64,000 nucleotides of DNA, from contig OX638372.1 in assembly GCA_951812925.1 (NCBI GenBank), forward strand, positions 36,640,245 through 36,704,244, read 5' to 3'. The notes under the pieces were generated by a model, which searched no databases, had not been told where the DNA came from, and saw nothing but the letters and a program-made list of their open reading frames with translations. Below, one piece after another: positions 1 through 8,945 of the stretch (position 1 is its first letter; every line of letters begins with the position of its first letter). Both the position numbers and the translations under genes were made by a program. The DNA comes from Calliopum simillimum (taxonomy: Eukaryota > Arthropoda > Insecta > Diptera > Lauxaniidae).

Positions 1-332
1 CAGTAGTTTTTTCTCTTCTCCTAATTGTCATAATATTCTAAGTTGGAAAATGCATGGAATTTTCGATTCTTGCAAAAACATTGACTAAAGTTCATAAAAT
101 TAGTATAATTTTCATATAGTCAACATAAACCATTTTAAGTAATCATGGAGAACACGCCAAATATGTGCAACTGGCAACACTTGTCAGTCATATAATAAAA
201 CGGTATTGATTCTCAGCCAATGGCTGAGCCTTACCAAACAAACACAACATGAATGATGACAAAGGAGTATAGAGAATGAAACCACGCTACATGCATATAG
301 GCACTTAAGCTACCAATTTTTCCGAGGGCACA

Positions 333-398
333 CAGCGCAGTCCGTTGATAAATGCGCTATGTAGAGAGATTGATTTCGAAAGGTTCATAGATCGATCC
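333..398 (+). promoter_or_regulatory. tRNA-like Pol III A box and B box
   Basis: A D-arm-like hairpin (GCGC at 335-338 with GCGC at 354-357) encloses an A-box-like stretch at 334-344. GATCGATCC at 390-398 fits the B-box consensus GWTCRANNC. Spacing is normal for a tRNA-derived promoter. The stretch lies about 80 bp upstream of the hammerhead core in the same unit. The acceptor and T stems are not convincing, so this is a tRNA-derived relic and not a tRNA gene. Confidence 0.45.
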
Positions 399-466
399 CG
401 GCCTCAGACAAAAAGTTCAAAAATTTTTCAATTGTTATTTCATTTAATTTAAAATAAATTAAATAA

Positions 467-531
467 AACATAAATTGGTCTGATGATGGTTACGTGGCGG
501 TAACCGAAACATATGTCACCATAGCCATGTT
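467..531 (+). ncRNA. Type I hammerhead self-cleaving ribozyme (candidate)
   Basis: All three helices can be drawn. Core CTGATGA is at 480-486. Stem II pairs 488-493 with 500-505 (six perfect pairs, loop GTGGCG). Core GAAA is at 506-509. Stem III is A509-T516 and C510-G515 with loop ATAT. The cleavage triplet GTC ends at 517. Stem I pairs 476-479 with 518-521, then after an internal loop 467-471 with 527-531 (five more pairs). A stem I internal loop is where natural hammerheads make contacts with stem II. The one departure from the textbook core is an extra T487 before stem II. Predicted cleavage is between 517 and 518. Confidence 0.8.
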
Positions 532-649
532 CAGTAGTTTTTTCTCTTCTCCTAATTGTCATAATATTCTAAGTTGGAAAATGCATGGAATTTTCGATTC
601 TTGCAAAACATTGACTAAAGTTCATAAAATTAGTATTATTTAAAAAAAT

Positions 650-905
650 GTGACAAATTTAACAGTGATAAAATTTGAATTTAATGAAAAATAAACAAAA
701 ACAAATCAACAATAAGATTTCAGATGTCGTTTCCTGTAAAAACAACCAAAATTTCGCACAATTCAAGATAAGAACACCATGACCAACAAGCTGTTGTAAG
801 GGTCGTGGTCGAGTTTTTAAAAAAGACCGGCAATTTGAAGGTGGTCAATCAAAAAGATATAACTAAAATTGCAAAATACAAGGAATTGGCTAATCACGAA
901 CCCAA
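650..905 (-). repeat. Diverged copy of the repeat family at 35500-35710
   Basis: The stretch around 655-745 matches the reverse complement of about 35600-35700, sharing the run AAATCAACAATAA and its flanks; a block near 835-860 also matches. It interrupts the second copy of the hammerhead unit at about 646. No coding potential is seen. From 906 to 1237 I see nothing recognisable. Confidence 0.5.
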
Positions 906-1242
906 TTGACACTCCCGGGTAACTAGGTGAAAAATAAATTTTTAAAAATGCATGTATCATGAAGAAATACGTTGTTTTTTACCAAATATATTTATTGAAC
1001 TCTAATACCAAACACTCTTGTTAACAATTATTCGTTTTGTTAAACCCTGCTTCACGTTCATTCACTCGTTCCAATTTAGTAATGGCAACCAAATTCGTTG
1101 AGCACAAAATACGATTTTTGCCTTGGCGGATGGTCATTGTAGTGTTTTAGTTTCTTCCAATACCTTTGACAAGTTTGCCTTGTTATTGGCCTGGACATTT
1201 TTTAAAGCCAGAGTAGTTCAGATATTGCACCGAAAATAATCC

Positions 1243-1420
1243 TGTTAAAATAAAAGAGATGTTCTTCGTTGTTTAATTGCTTATATTTATTAATTAAAAA
1301 GAATGAAAAATAAGTGTCTTGTTAATTCGGCCATCTTTAAAACAGTACAATAAATTCGGTGTTGCCAGAAGACTAAAAAATAACTTAAACATTTTGCGAT
1401 ACAAAATCATATTTCCAATA
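1243..1420 (-). repeat. 3' LTR of copia element 1
   Basis: 178 bp, reading TATTGGAAAT...TTTTAACA on the minus strand. It differs from the other LTR by one base (G versus A in the TTCGGTGTTG stretch). It is preceded on the minus strand by the polypurine run AAGGAGGTG (1421-1429). Confidence 0.95.
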
Positions 1421-1533
1421 CACCTCCTTGATTTTATATCTTTTAACATTTCAAAAAATAAAGATAATTTTTCACTTAAGAACTAATTGTTTAAATCAAT
1501 AGTAATAAAAAGAAAAACTTTTTAGTTAATATT

Positions 1534-4500
1534 CTATGCCTTTAGGCCCAACTGAAATCTAAAATTTTGAAATTTTGTTTTGCCCAAAGACTTAGTTAAA
1601 ATATCAGCAATTTGATCATCAGTTGATATTTTTTGAACACTTATTATACCCTTTTTTTCAAAGTCATATACAAAATGATAACTTATGTCTATGTGCTTAG
1701 AGTTTTTAGAAAATTTTCCATTTTTAGATAAAGCAATTGCTCCAGTATTGTCTTCATAAATTTTCACAGGTTTGTCGGTTTTTACATGAAGGTCGTTCAA
1801 AATGCCTCTTATTGGTATTACTTCTTCTGCACAATCAGCAAGGGCGTAGAATTCAGCATGTGTCGAAGCTCTGGAGACAACTTTTTGTTTTTGTGATTTC
1901 CACAAAATAACATTTCCAAAGACTCGTATAATTATTCCCGTTGTTGACTTCCTGTCAACTATATCCGCGGCCCAATCGGCATCAACAAAGGCATCTATTG
2001 GTTCATCGAAATTTGAATTGTAATTCAACTTTAATGCTCGAGTATGGTATAAATATTTTAAAACACGTAATGCATACTTGTAATGAGTATCGCAATAACT
2101 GTTTTGGAAGCGACTCAAATAATTTACGGAAAAAGATACGTCCGGCCTTGTTCCATTTGCTATGTACAGCAACGCTCCAATTAAATTTCTGTACTTAAGC
2201 GTGTCGTTAACCTCATCAGCAGGCTCTAATTTTAAATTCAACTCCATCGGTGTATCAAACTTTTTAGATTCTGTTACACCAAACTTTTCAGCAAGACTTT
2301 CTATGTATTTTTCTTGGCTCAAAAACATTTGTTTTTCATCTGGATAGTATTCAATATTCAACCCCAAATATTGTGACGCTTTTCCTAAATCTTTCATACG
2401 GAATCGTTTATTTAGTAAGATTTTTGTGTTTCGAATTATCCTGCTATCTGGTCCGCAAATCAATAAATCATCAACGTATAAAATTATATAAATGTTTTTT
2501 CCTTCTACGCAGCCTTTATATAGGCAGTAATCATAGTCTGACCGATCAAAATTTATACTAATCATAAAATCGTTAAAGCACTCATACCAATCGCGTGGAC
2601 TTTCCCTTAATCCATATAGGGCTCTTTTTAGTAGACAAACTTTATTTGGTAACGATTCATATCCATCAGGAGGGTAAATATACACTTCGGATTTAATATT
2701 TCCATTCAAAAACGCCGTTTCAACATCCATCTGTTCGACTTCCCAACCTTTAATACAAGCAAGTGATAACAATACTTTCAATGTAGTCATTCTTGCTACA
2801 GGAGAATAGATTTCTTCATTTTCTTCATACATTTGTTGAAAACCTTTAGCTACAACGCGTGCTTTGAATTTGCCATTCGACTTGATACGATAGATCCACT
2901 TGACCTCAATTATTTTCTTGTCCACGGGTTCGTCAACTAACAACCAAGTATTATTTTCTTCTAAACTTGCAAGTTCATCATTCATTGCTTTTTTCCATTT
3001 CCTTGAATCCGAGCTCTTGATAGCTTCTTCATAACTTTCTGGTACCGATGCATTACAAAAATTAACATAAACAACATGATCATCTAGCCTTTTTGGTAAT
3101 TTTCTCTCTCTTGTAGGCCGTGTTGATTGAATCACATCTTCATTCACGTCCTCATTACTTGCCTCGTTTGAAGTTTGAACCTCTTGAACATCTTGGTTTT
3201 CTTCGTCATTATTGTCATGGTCTTCTGTATCATGTTCATATCTGATGTATTGTTCTGTCTTCTCAATAAATTGTACATGACGACTGATAATTATTTTATT
3301 TTCTACTAATATTTTGTAACCAGTGTCAGTGTAACCGACTAAAATACCTTTTAACGCTTTAGGATTTAATTTCGATGATCTACATTCTTCGGGAATTCTT
3401 ACAAATACTATACTTCCATACAAACGTAAATTAGATACATCAGGTTTTTTGTTAAAAAATATTTCATAAGGAGTTTTTCTTATCTTTGTGTTGGTGAGCA
3501 CTCGATTTCCAAGATACGCAGCAGTGTAAATACATTCTGGCCAATAGTGTTTCTCAATGTTAGCTTCTGATAATAAACAGCGAGCACGATTCATTATAGT
3601 ACGATTATACCTTTCTGCAACGCCATTAAGTTCATGTGTATATGCTGGTCCAGGTTTCAAATATATACCTTCTTGTCTTGCAAACTCATAAAAACTATTA
3701 TTTAAATACTCTCGCCCATTATCGCAACGAATTTCTTTTATTTTCCTTTCCGTTTGATTTTGCATTAATTTAACATACTCAACAAATCTACTATAAACTT
3801 CGCTCTTTTGTTTGATGCAGTATACTACTGCGATTTTACTAAAATCATCGATAAAGGTTACGAAATATTTTTCACCCTTATATCCGGTCGTAGAAATTGG
3901 ACCATGTACATCTGTATGAATCAATTCTAATATATCGTTTGCTCTACTGCGATTATTTTGAAATGGTAAATTTGTCATTTTATTTGTCAAGCATATTTCA
4001 CATTTTAGAAATTCATTTTCAATATTTTTCGGTAGACCATCAAGTAACTGAGAGTGGCACATTTCTTTCAGATTATTAAAATTTGTGTGACCAAGAATTC
4101 TATGCCATTTTTCTTTATTCGACATGCTTACACAACCTGTATACAACTGAGCTTCATTATCTACATTTTCAAAAACTTTGCCATTCAACTCAAAAAGTTT
4201 TTGCCTTATAAAAGCAGTAGCAATTAAATTTCTTTTAGGATTGTAAATTTTAGCAGTATCTTTATCAAACTTAATAAAATTGTTTTCATTGACTATACAG
4301 GAAACGCTAAGTAAATTTTGTTTCATGCTTGGTACAAAATATACATTTTTTATAACTGTTTTAATAAGTTTACCTGCAGTATTAAAATAAACAATTATGT
4401 TACCAATCTTATCTGATTTTAAAGAAAAACCGTCTCCAACTTTAATGTTTATAGGTTCATCTAATTTTCTGTATTCAAAAAAATATTTATCTGTGTTCAC

Positions 4501-5514
4501 AATGTGGTCGGAGCAACCACTGTCCAACAACCACGTAATCTCTTCTCCATTTGATGCATTATCCATACTAGATGACTCAGCTTTTGTTGTCATAACTTGA
4601 ACATTAAATGAATTGTACTCAGATTTACCTTCTATTTTTGAATTTTCAGCGGTTTTAGTTGAGCTATTCGCACTCCGATAACCTGCAGATGTTCCTTGCC
4701 AATTTGTATTCTTTCCTTGCCAGTTTGAATTTTGTTTCCGCCAATTTGAAATATTTGGACAATTTCTTTTTATATGTCCCGGTTGATGACATCCATAGCA
4801 TTCGAATTTAGTCGTATTTGACCTGTTCTGATTATTTTGATAAAATCGTTGATTAAATTGCTTGCCAGTATTCCGATGATTATTTTGAGAATTAGAACCT
4901 TTCGAAGTATTGGAACTAAATGCTTGAAAATTATTTTTATTATTGCTTTCTCGTTTTTGAAATTCTAATATCAATTTGGATTTCACATATTCGACTGTTT
5001 TGTTATTTGCTGGCAGAGCATCCACAATATCCACAATGTGAGAAAGACTTTCTGGTAAAGTCAATAATAAATAATTTAATTTATCGTCGTTACTTACATC
5101 TTCACCAGCATTCTTAAGTTCGTTTATTTGTTTTTCAAAAAAGTTGAGAAAATCAGACGGGTTTTCATTTTCCTTCATTTTTAATTCGAGCAATCTCCTT
5201 TTACATAGTAGCTTATTAGCACTGCTTTTCACTAAATAAGTCTCATCCAGTTTCATGATCATCTTATAAGATGTACTTTCTGAAATGATTAATTCCAATT
5301 GGGTATTTGAAATACTGTTCACAATGTAGTTCTTTGCTTTAATTTCTTTTCTGTTCCAGTCATCTTGCTTCATAGATTCAGGTTTAACCTCTCTTTTAAT
5401 TGCCTCATCACATGCTTTCATTTCCAAGAACAAGTTCAATCTGAATTTCCATTTATCGTAATTTGTACCATCAAAAACTTGCAGCATAAAATCTTCTTTC
5501 TTTTCTCCAGCCAT
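1534..5514 (-). CDS. Copia-type gag-pol polyprotein, intact
   Basis: A 1326-residue single frame, a normal length for copia polyproteins. The N-terminal gag ends in a CCHC zinc knuckle (CYGCHQPGHIKRNC, about residues 239-252). The protease active site is DSG at 331-333. The integrase has the His/Cys zinc domain (about 470-510) and the acidic catalytic triad in the HTDVHGP, RCDNGRE and NGVAERY contexts. RT carries YVDD near residue 1013, and RNase H carries the VDADWA acidic motif near 1177 and ends close to the C terminus. No stop or frameshift interrupts it. The start codon lies 45 nt inside the 5' LTR end, just past the primer-binding site. Copia elements usually make extra gag by alternative splicing; I did not find decisive splice sites. 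Confidence 0.95.
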   Translation of the reverse strand: MAGEKKEDFMLQVFDGTNYDKWKFRLNLFLEMKACDEAIKREVKPESMKQDDWNRKEIKAKNYIVNSISNTQLELIISESTSYKMIMKLDETYLVKSSANKLLCKRRLLELKMKENENPSDFLNFFEKQINELKNAGEDVSNDDKLNYLLLTLPESLSHIVDIVDALPANNKTVEYVKSKLILEFQKRESNNKNNFQAFSSNTSKGSNSQNNHRNTGKQFNQRFYQNNQNRSNTTKFECYGCHQPGHIKRNCPNISNWRKQNSNWQGKNTNWQGTSAGYRSANSSTKTAENSKIEGKSEYNSFNVQVMTTKAESSSMDNASNGEEITWLLDSGCSDHIVNTDKYFFEYRKLDEPINIKVGDGFSLKSDKIGNIIVYFNTAGKLIKTVIKNVYFVPSMKQNLLSVSCIVNENNFIKFDKDTAKIYNPKRNLIATAFIRQKLFELNGKVFENVDNEAQLYTGCVSMSNKEKWHRILGHTNFNNLKEMCHSQLLDGLPKNIENEFLKCEICLTNKMTNLPFQNNRSRANDILELIHTDVHGPISTTGYKGEKYFVTFIDDFSKIAVVYCIKQKSEVYSRFVEYVKLMQNQTERKIKEIRCDNGREYLNNSFYEFARQEGIYLKPGPAYTHELNGVAERYNRTIMNRARCLLSEANIEKHYWPECIYTAAYLGNRVLTNTKIRKTPYEIFFNKKPDVSNLRLYGSIVFVRIPEECRSSKLNPKALKGILVGYTDTGYKILVENKIIISRHVQFIEKTEQYIRYEHDTEDHDNNDEENQDVQEVQTSNEASNEDVNEDVIQSTRPTRERKLPKRLDDHVVYVNFCNASVPESYEEAIKSSDSRKWKKAMNDELASLEENNTWLLVDEPVDKKIIEVKWIYRIKSNGKFKARVVAKGFQQMYEENEEIYSPVARMTTLKVLLSLACIKGWEVEQMDVETAFLNGNIKSEVYIYPPDGYESLPNKVCLLKRALYGLRESPRDWYECFNDFMISINFDRSDYDYCLYKGCVEGKNIYIILYVDDLLICGPDSRIIRNTKILLNKRFRMKDLGKASQYLGLNIEYYPDEKQMFLSQEKYIESLAEKFGVTESKKFDTPMELNLKLEPADEVNDTLKYRNLIGALLYIANGTRPDVSFSVNYLSRFQNSYCDTHYKYALRVLKYLYHTRALKLNYNSNFDEPIDAFVDADWAADIVDRKSTTGIIIRVFGNVILWKSQKQKVVSRASTHAEFYALADCAEEVIPIRGILNDLHVKTDKPVKIYEDNTGAIALSKNGKFSKNSKHIDISYHFVYDFEKKGIISVQKISTDDQIADILTKSLGKTKFQNFRFQLGLKA

Positions 5515-5548
5515 ATTAAATTATTCAAAATCCAATTTGCAAACCTTT

Positions 5549-5559
5549 TTCTGCTACCA
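5549..5559 (-). other. Primer-binding site, 3' end of initiator tRNA-Met
   Basis: Directly after the 5' LTR the minus strand reads TGGTAGCAGA, the complement of the CCA-tailed 3' end of animal initiator tRNA-Met. Priming here would use the tRNA 3' end. Copia element 2 in this window uses a different part of the same tRNA. Confidence 0.8.
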
Positions 5560-5737
5560 TGTTAAAATAAAAGAGATGTTCTTCGTTGTTTAATTGCTTA
5601 TATTTATTAATTAAAAAGAATGAAAAATAAGTGTCTTGTTAATTCGGCCATCTTTAAAACAGTACAATAAATTCAGTGTTGCCAGAAGACTAAAAAATAA
5701 CTTAAACATTTTGCGATACAAAATCATATTTCCAATA
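5560..5737 (-). repeat. 5' LTR of copia element 1
   Basis: 178 bp, the partner of 1243-1420. The upstream flank on the minus strand is the AATCC target duplication at 5738-5742. It should carry the promoter of the element. Confidence 0.95.
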
Positions 5738-6378
5738 AATCCAATATAAAACATCTATTTTGTGGCAAGATTTCAATTAAATTCAAATATAATTTCTATG
5801 TAAACAAAATAAATTGTGACACACAATGTCAATTATTTTCACACACCACGATTTCAAATAGTATTCACCTCACTTTTTGCACTTTGTAAAGGCAACGGTC
5901 CATTCAGTACGTCGAGTACGTCACGTCGTTTTTTTCGACTGACACACTCAAAAAAATATGACGGTAAAAACAACAAATTTAACAGTAAAAACAATTGTAA
6001 AAACAGTCAAAAAGACTCCCATTACATTTACAGTCATTTTAACTGGAAATTGTAGGTCATTTTTTTTTTTACTGTCTTTTACAATTTATTGCAACCGACA
6101 GTCAAAAATTACAGTCAAATGACAAAAACTGTTTTTTATCAAATGACTGTAAATCGCAGTTATTTAAATGGTTTTACAGTCAAAAATTCAATTACTGTTT
6201 TTTCTAGATTAACTGTAATTTACAGTTATTTTAATTGTTTTAAAGTCAAAATTAAATAACGAATTTTTTTTTTTTTTTTATTTATTGATTTATTCATCTA
6301 GTGCAGCTTACATTTTATAAAAATTTATTGAAAATACAGTAGTTTGTGTAGTTTATATTTAAAGGAAAAATTTTACTT

Positions 6379-7489
6379 TAGCGACTGTTGTTGTTTTTTT
6401 GTTTTGCCCAAATAGGGCTCTAGAAATTAATTACAACAACAACAACAAAAAGTTCGGGTCGAACCTACTTTCGGAGATATTGCCATTGCAAGATCGGGAT
6501 ATATCTTTAATAAAAATCAGTATAAGTTGGGAACCCCTGGATGGATTTTGAAAATATTGATGTTATATGAAATGTATTTTACCGGACTTTATAATTGCTC
6601 TACAAAATTTTCCAATTTGAGTGACAGTTTTCGAGATATGAGAATTTTTCAAAAATTCACCCCATTTTTTTCCCAAAAAATCGTTATTTTTCCATCTTTA
6701 ATAAATTTCTATAGAAAAAACAAAAATGACCCAAATCAATTTTCTTGAAATTAGGAACTTTTAACAACAACAATGCCAGAACAGACAACAAATACAACAA
6801 CTTTACTACTACTTAAACAACAGTAATTTTAAATAAGAGTAGGGGTAAATGGAGGGCCTACGGCCGCAGCTCAGAGTTTAAAACTCCCAAAAATCCAACA
6901 CTGGCTTTGCGGTGGCCTTCGGCCGAGGATCAGTCCATCATATATCCAATACATAGTTTGGTAGCCAAATTGAGTTGTTGTTGTTCTGGCATTCTTGTTA
7001 AAAGTTCCTAGTTTCAAGGAAGTTATTTGGTCTATTTTTGCTTTTTTCTATAGAAATTTATTAATGATGCAATTTCAGATACATGTTGCATATCAAATGA
7101 AAGGAAATAAATTGGGCTTTCTAATTTAGTTATAAAAGTTATAGGTTAATAATACATTTTTTGGGAAAAATAAGGTTTTTTTGGGGAAAAAAAATGGGGT
7201 GAATTTTTGAAAAATTGTCCTATCTCGAAAACTATGACTCAAATTGAAAAATTTTTTAAAGCAATTACAAAGTCCGATAAAATACCTTTAATATGACATC
7301 AATATTTTTAAAATGCATTCAGGGGTTCCCAACTTATACCGTTTTTTATAAAAGATATATCCAGATCTTCCGATGGCTATATCTCCGAAAGTAGACCCGT
7401 TCAGACATTTTTGATTGCATAGTCTTTCTTAGAATTAAAAACTTAACAAACCAAACTAGGTTTAAAAAAAAAATATTAACAGTCGCTAA
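6379..7489. mobile_element. Fold-back element with about 400-bp arms
   Basis: The ends GCGACTGTT (6380) and AACAGTCGC (about 7478-7486) are inverted, and most of 6430-6790 pairs with 6975-7430, including stretches such as GGGAACCCCTGGATG against CATTCAGGGGTTCCC. The loop (6835-6970) is a GC-rich sequence that also sits inside the palindromic element at 23237-23778. Arms have diverged to perhaps 75-80 percent. No coding capacity. Confidence 0.7.
6835..6970 (-). repeat. GC-rich core repeat, copy 1
   Basis: It contains CGGCCGAAGGCC-like palindromes and shares about 130 bp with the inverse of 23447-23615, including TGTTGGATTTTTGGGAGTTT and GAGCTGCGGCCG. It forms the loop of the hairpin at 6379-7489. 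Confidence 0.7.
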
Positions 7490-7579
7490 TCTAACGTTAA
7501 GCAAAAACAAATTCTATCAAATTAAACATCGCCTATAATGAGTTGTGTTACGCACACAGCCAACATTTGAAAAACACAC

Positions 7580-8500
7580 AGCAACCAACCTATATTTTGT
7601 GAAGAAATGTGTACCAGGATGTCCCTCCGTATTCGGTAGGCATTGTACTTTAAACTTAGCCAAGTCTTTGTGAGAATGTTCCTTATACCAGATGAATGCA
7701 GGTGTTGCAGGTTCTTGTGCGCTTTTCAGTAAAATATCTATTTTTGGAAAAAAAGAAACCAAATTAGATTATTCCACATAACAAATCACATATTTTATAC
7801 TTACTCTTCACCCTCGCCCATTTTTGTTGTCGCTTCAATAGATATTCTGTATTTAGTATTTGGTTTTAAGCCGTCCATTTTCATTGCCGTTCTATTGGGA
7901 TCGGTAATGTGTGGCTCGTTTTCACGTCGCTCACCCACAAAGGTGCTTTTAACCTCTTCGAAATAAATTTTATTACCAGTGAGTTTGCCATTAGGACTTA
8001 ATGGTTTCTTCCGTGTTAATCAAAAAGTCGGTGAACCTTACGTGTATCAAAATCAATTACGGCGCTGGGTGGGCCATTGAAACGTCCATTATAGACAAGC
8101 ACACGCGCGAAATTCTTAGAATCGGGCTTAAATTGTGTTACTAATATTTGACTGCTTCTCTCTCCTGTTCAGTCCACTTTTGAATTTTATAACCCTTGAA
8201 ATGACCACGCACAGATTCTACACTGACGGGATTTCAACCGAGTACGGCTGAAGTTGCGCTCGTATTTTGAATCATTGTAAAGTTGGTCGGAGTTTCTAGG
8301 GATCTTGCATGAAAAACAATAAAAACAATTTCAATATTTTCACTTTTTTGGAATTCTGTACATTGTTAATCAAACTTACGATCTTCTCCGGAATAGCCGA
8401 AAATTTCTTCTGCGTCCACTTTGGATTCACTACTTTAATCAAAGTTTCAGTATAAACAAGGGTGCGTTCACTTTGCCGAATTTTTAGCGACTTTGTTATT
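7580..8500 (-). pseudogene. Neuroglian-like (L1CAM family) fibronectin III fragment, broken
   Basis: Three exon-like blocks resemble the FN3 region of Neuroglian, a cell-adhesion protein of neurons and septate junctions. Block a (about 8380-8450) reads GYSGEDR and ends at a GTAAGT site. Block b (7805-8295) starts after CCTAG with PTNFTMIQNTSATSAVL and later gives HFKGYKIQ, NGRFNGPPSAVIDFD, NGKLTG and LKPNTKYRISIEATTKMGEG, but only by switching frame several times and passing in-frame stops. Block c (about 7590-7738) reads EPATPAFIW, LAKFKVQCLPNTEGHPGTHFFT. Introns of roughly 60-85 bp remain between blocks, so this is a DNA-level copy and not a retrocopy. It cannot encode a working protein. 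It lies between inverted repeats of mobile elements. Confidence 0.8.
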
Positions 8501-8835
8501 TGCAAAGGGCTAGTTTACATAGACATTCATAATTAAAATAATCATATATTTGGTGATTATTTTAATCCTGAAATAAATGAGCAAACGATGCCACGAAATC
8601 AAACAGAGTTGTGTTTTAAAGTATTTCACAAAAACAGAGTTGGGTTGTAAAATGTTTCACAATTTTTTCCTTTTGGGAGTAAAATAATACAGTTTTCGTG
8701 AAGAAATCTACGAGATGCATGAAATAAGTGGTTAATAGCAACATAATTTGAGAGTCTATACAAAATTAACTCACAGTTTGACACAAATTTGTTGCATGAA
8801 AAAATAATACAAAAAAGTATTAAAATTCATGATTA

Positions 8836-8945
8836 TAGTTGCGCAACTATCTTGTCTGAATTGAGTTTGTATAGCAAATCTCTCGTGTGGTCGGTCACTT
8901 ATGCCGCTATGTAGAATCGGATAGTTGCCCAACTATCCTGTCTGG
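8836..8945. repeat. Palindromic motif ATAGTTGCGCAACTAT, repeated
   Basis: ATAGTTGCGCAACTATCTTG near 8836 and ATAGTTGCCCAACTATCCTG near 8920 are direct copies; the inverse, with GACAGGATAGTTGCGCAACT, is at about 9992-10012. They look like ends of a small transposon family. The remaining sequence of 8510-9170 shows nothing else I can name. Confidence 0.45.

Larger units (their letters stand above)
1..646. repeat. 531-bp unit with partial tandem copy, carrying a hammerhead ribozyme
   Basis: Positions 1-112 recur at 532-641 with about one indel and few substitutions, so a 531-bp unit is present once in full and then restarts. The second copy breaks off near 646. The hammerhead motif at 467-531 lies exactly at the junction, and tRNA-like Pol III boxes lie at 333-398. 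Known parallels are SINE-like or satellite elements with hammerheads (Sm-alpha of schistosomes, pDo500 of cave crickets) and the direct repeats of Penelope-like elements. No open reading frame is present. The unit continues left out of the window, so the true copy number is unknown. Confidence 0.8.
1243..5737 (-). mobile_element. Complete copia-type LTR retrotransposon 1
   Basis: A 4495-bp element in minus orientation, flanked by the 5-bp duplication AATCC (1238-1242 and 5738-5742). Both 178-bp LTRs are intact and differ at one position, and the single gag-pol frame is open, so insertion was recent. A primer-binding site and a polypurine tract sit at the expected places. The domain order gag, protease, integrase, RT, RNase H defines the Ty1/copia superfamily. 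Confidence 0.96.

Noticed and set aside
390..398. A complete tRNA gene around the B box
   Set aside because: The acceptor stem and anticodon arm cannot be folded; only the internal promoter boxes fit.
1615..1650. Minus-strand CTGATGATCA as a third hammerhead
   Set aside because: There is no stem II partner or GAAA; it is part of the RNase H coding sequence.
1941..5565. Plus-strand open frames inside copia element 1
   Set aside because: They are antisense shadows of the gag-pol frame, with no domains.
7517..7762. Open frame of 81 codons as a small gene
   Set aside because: It is one exon piece of the broken Neuroglian fragment read into its introns.
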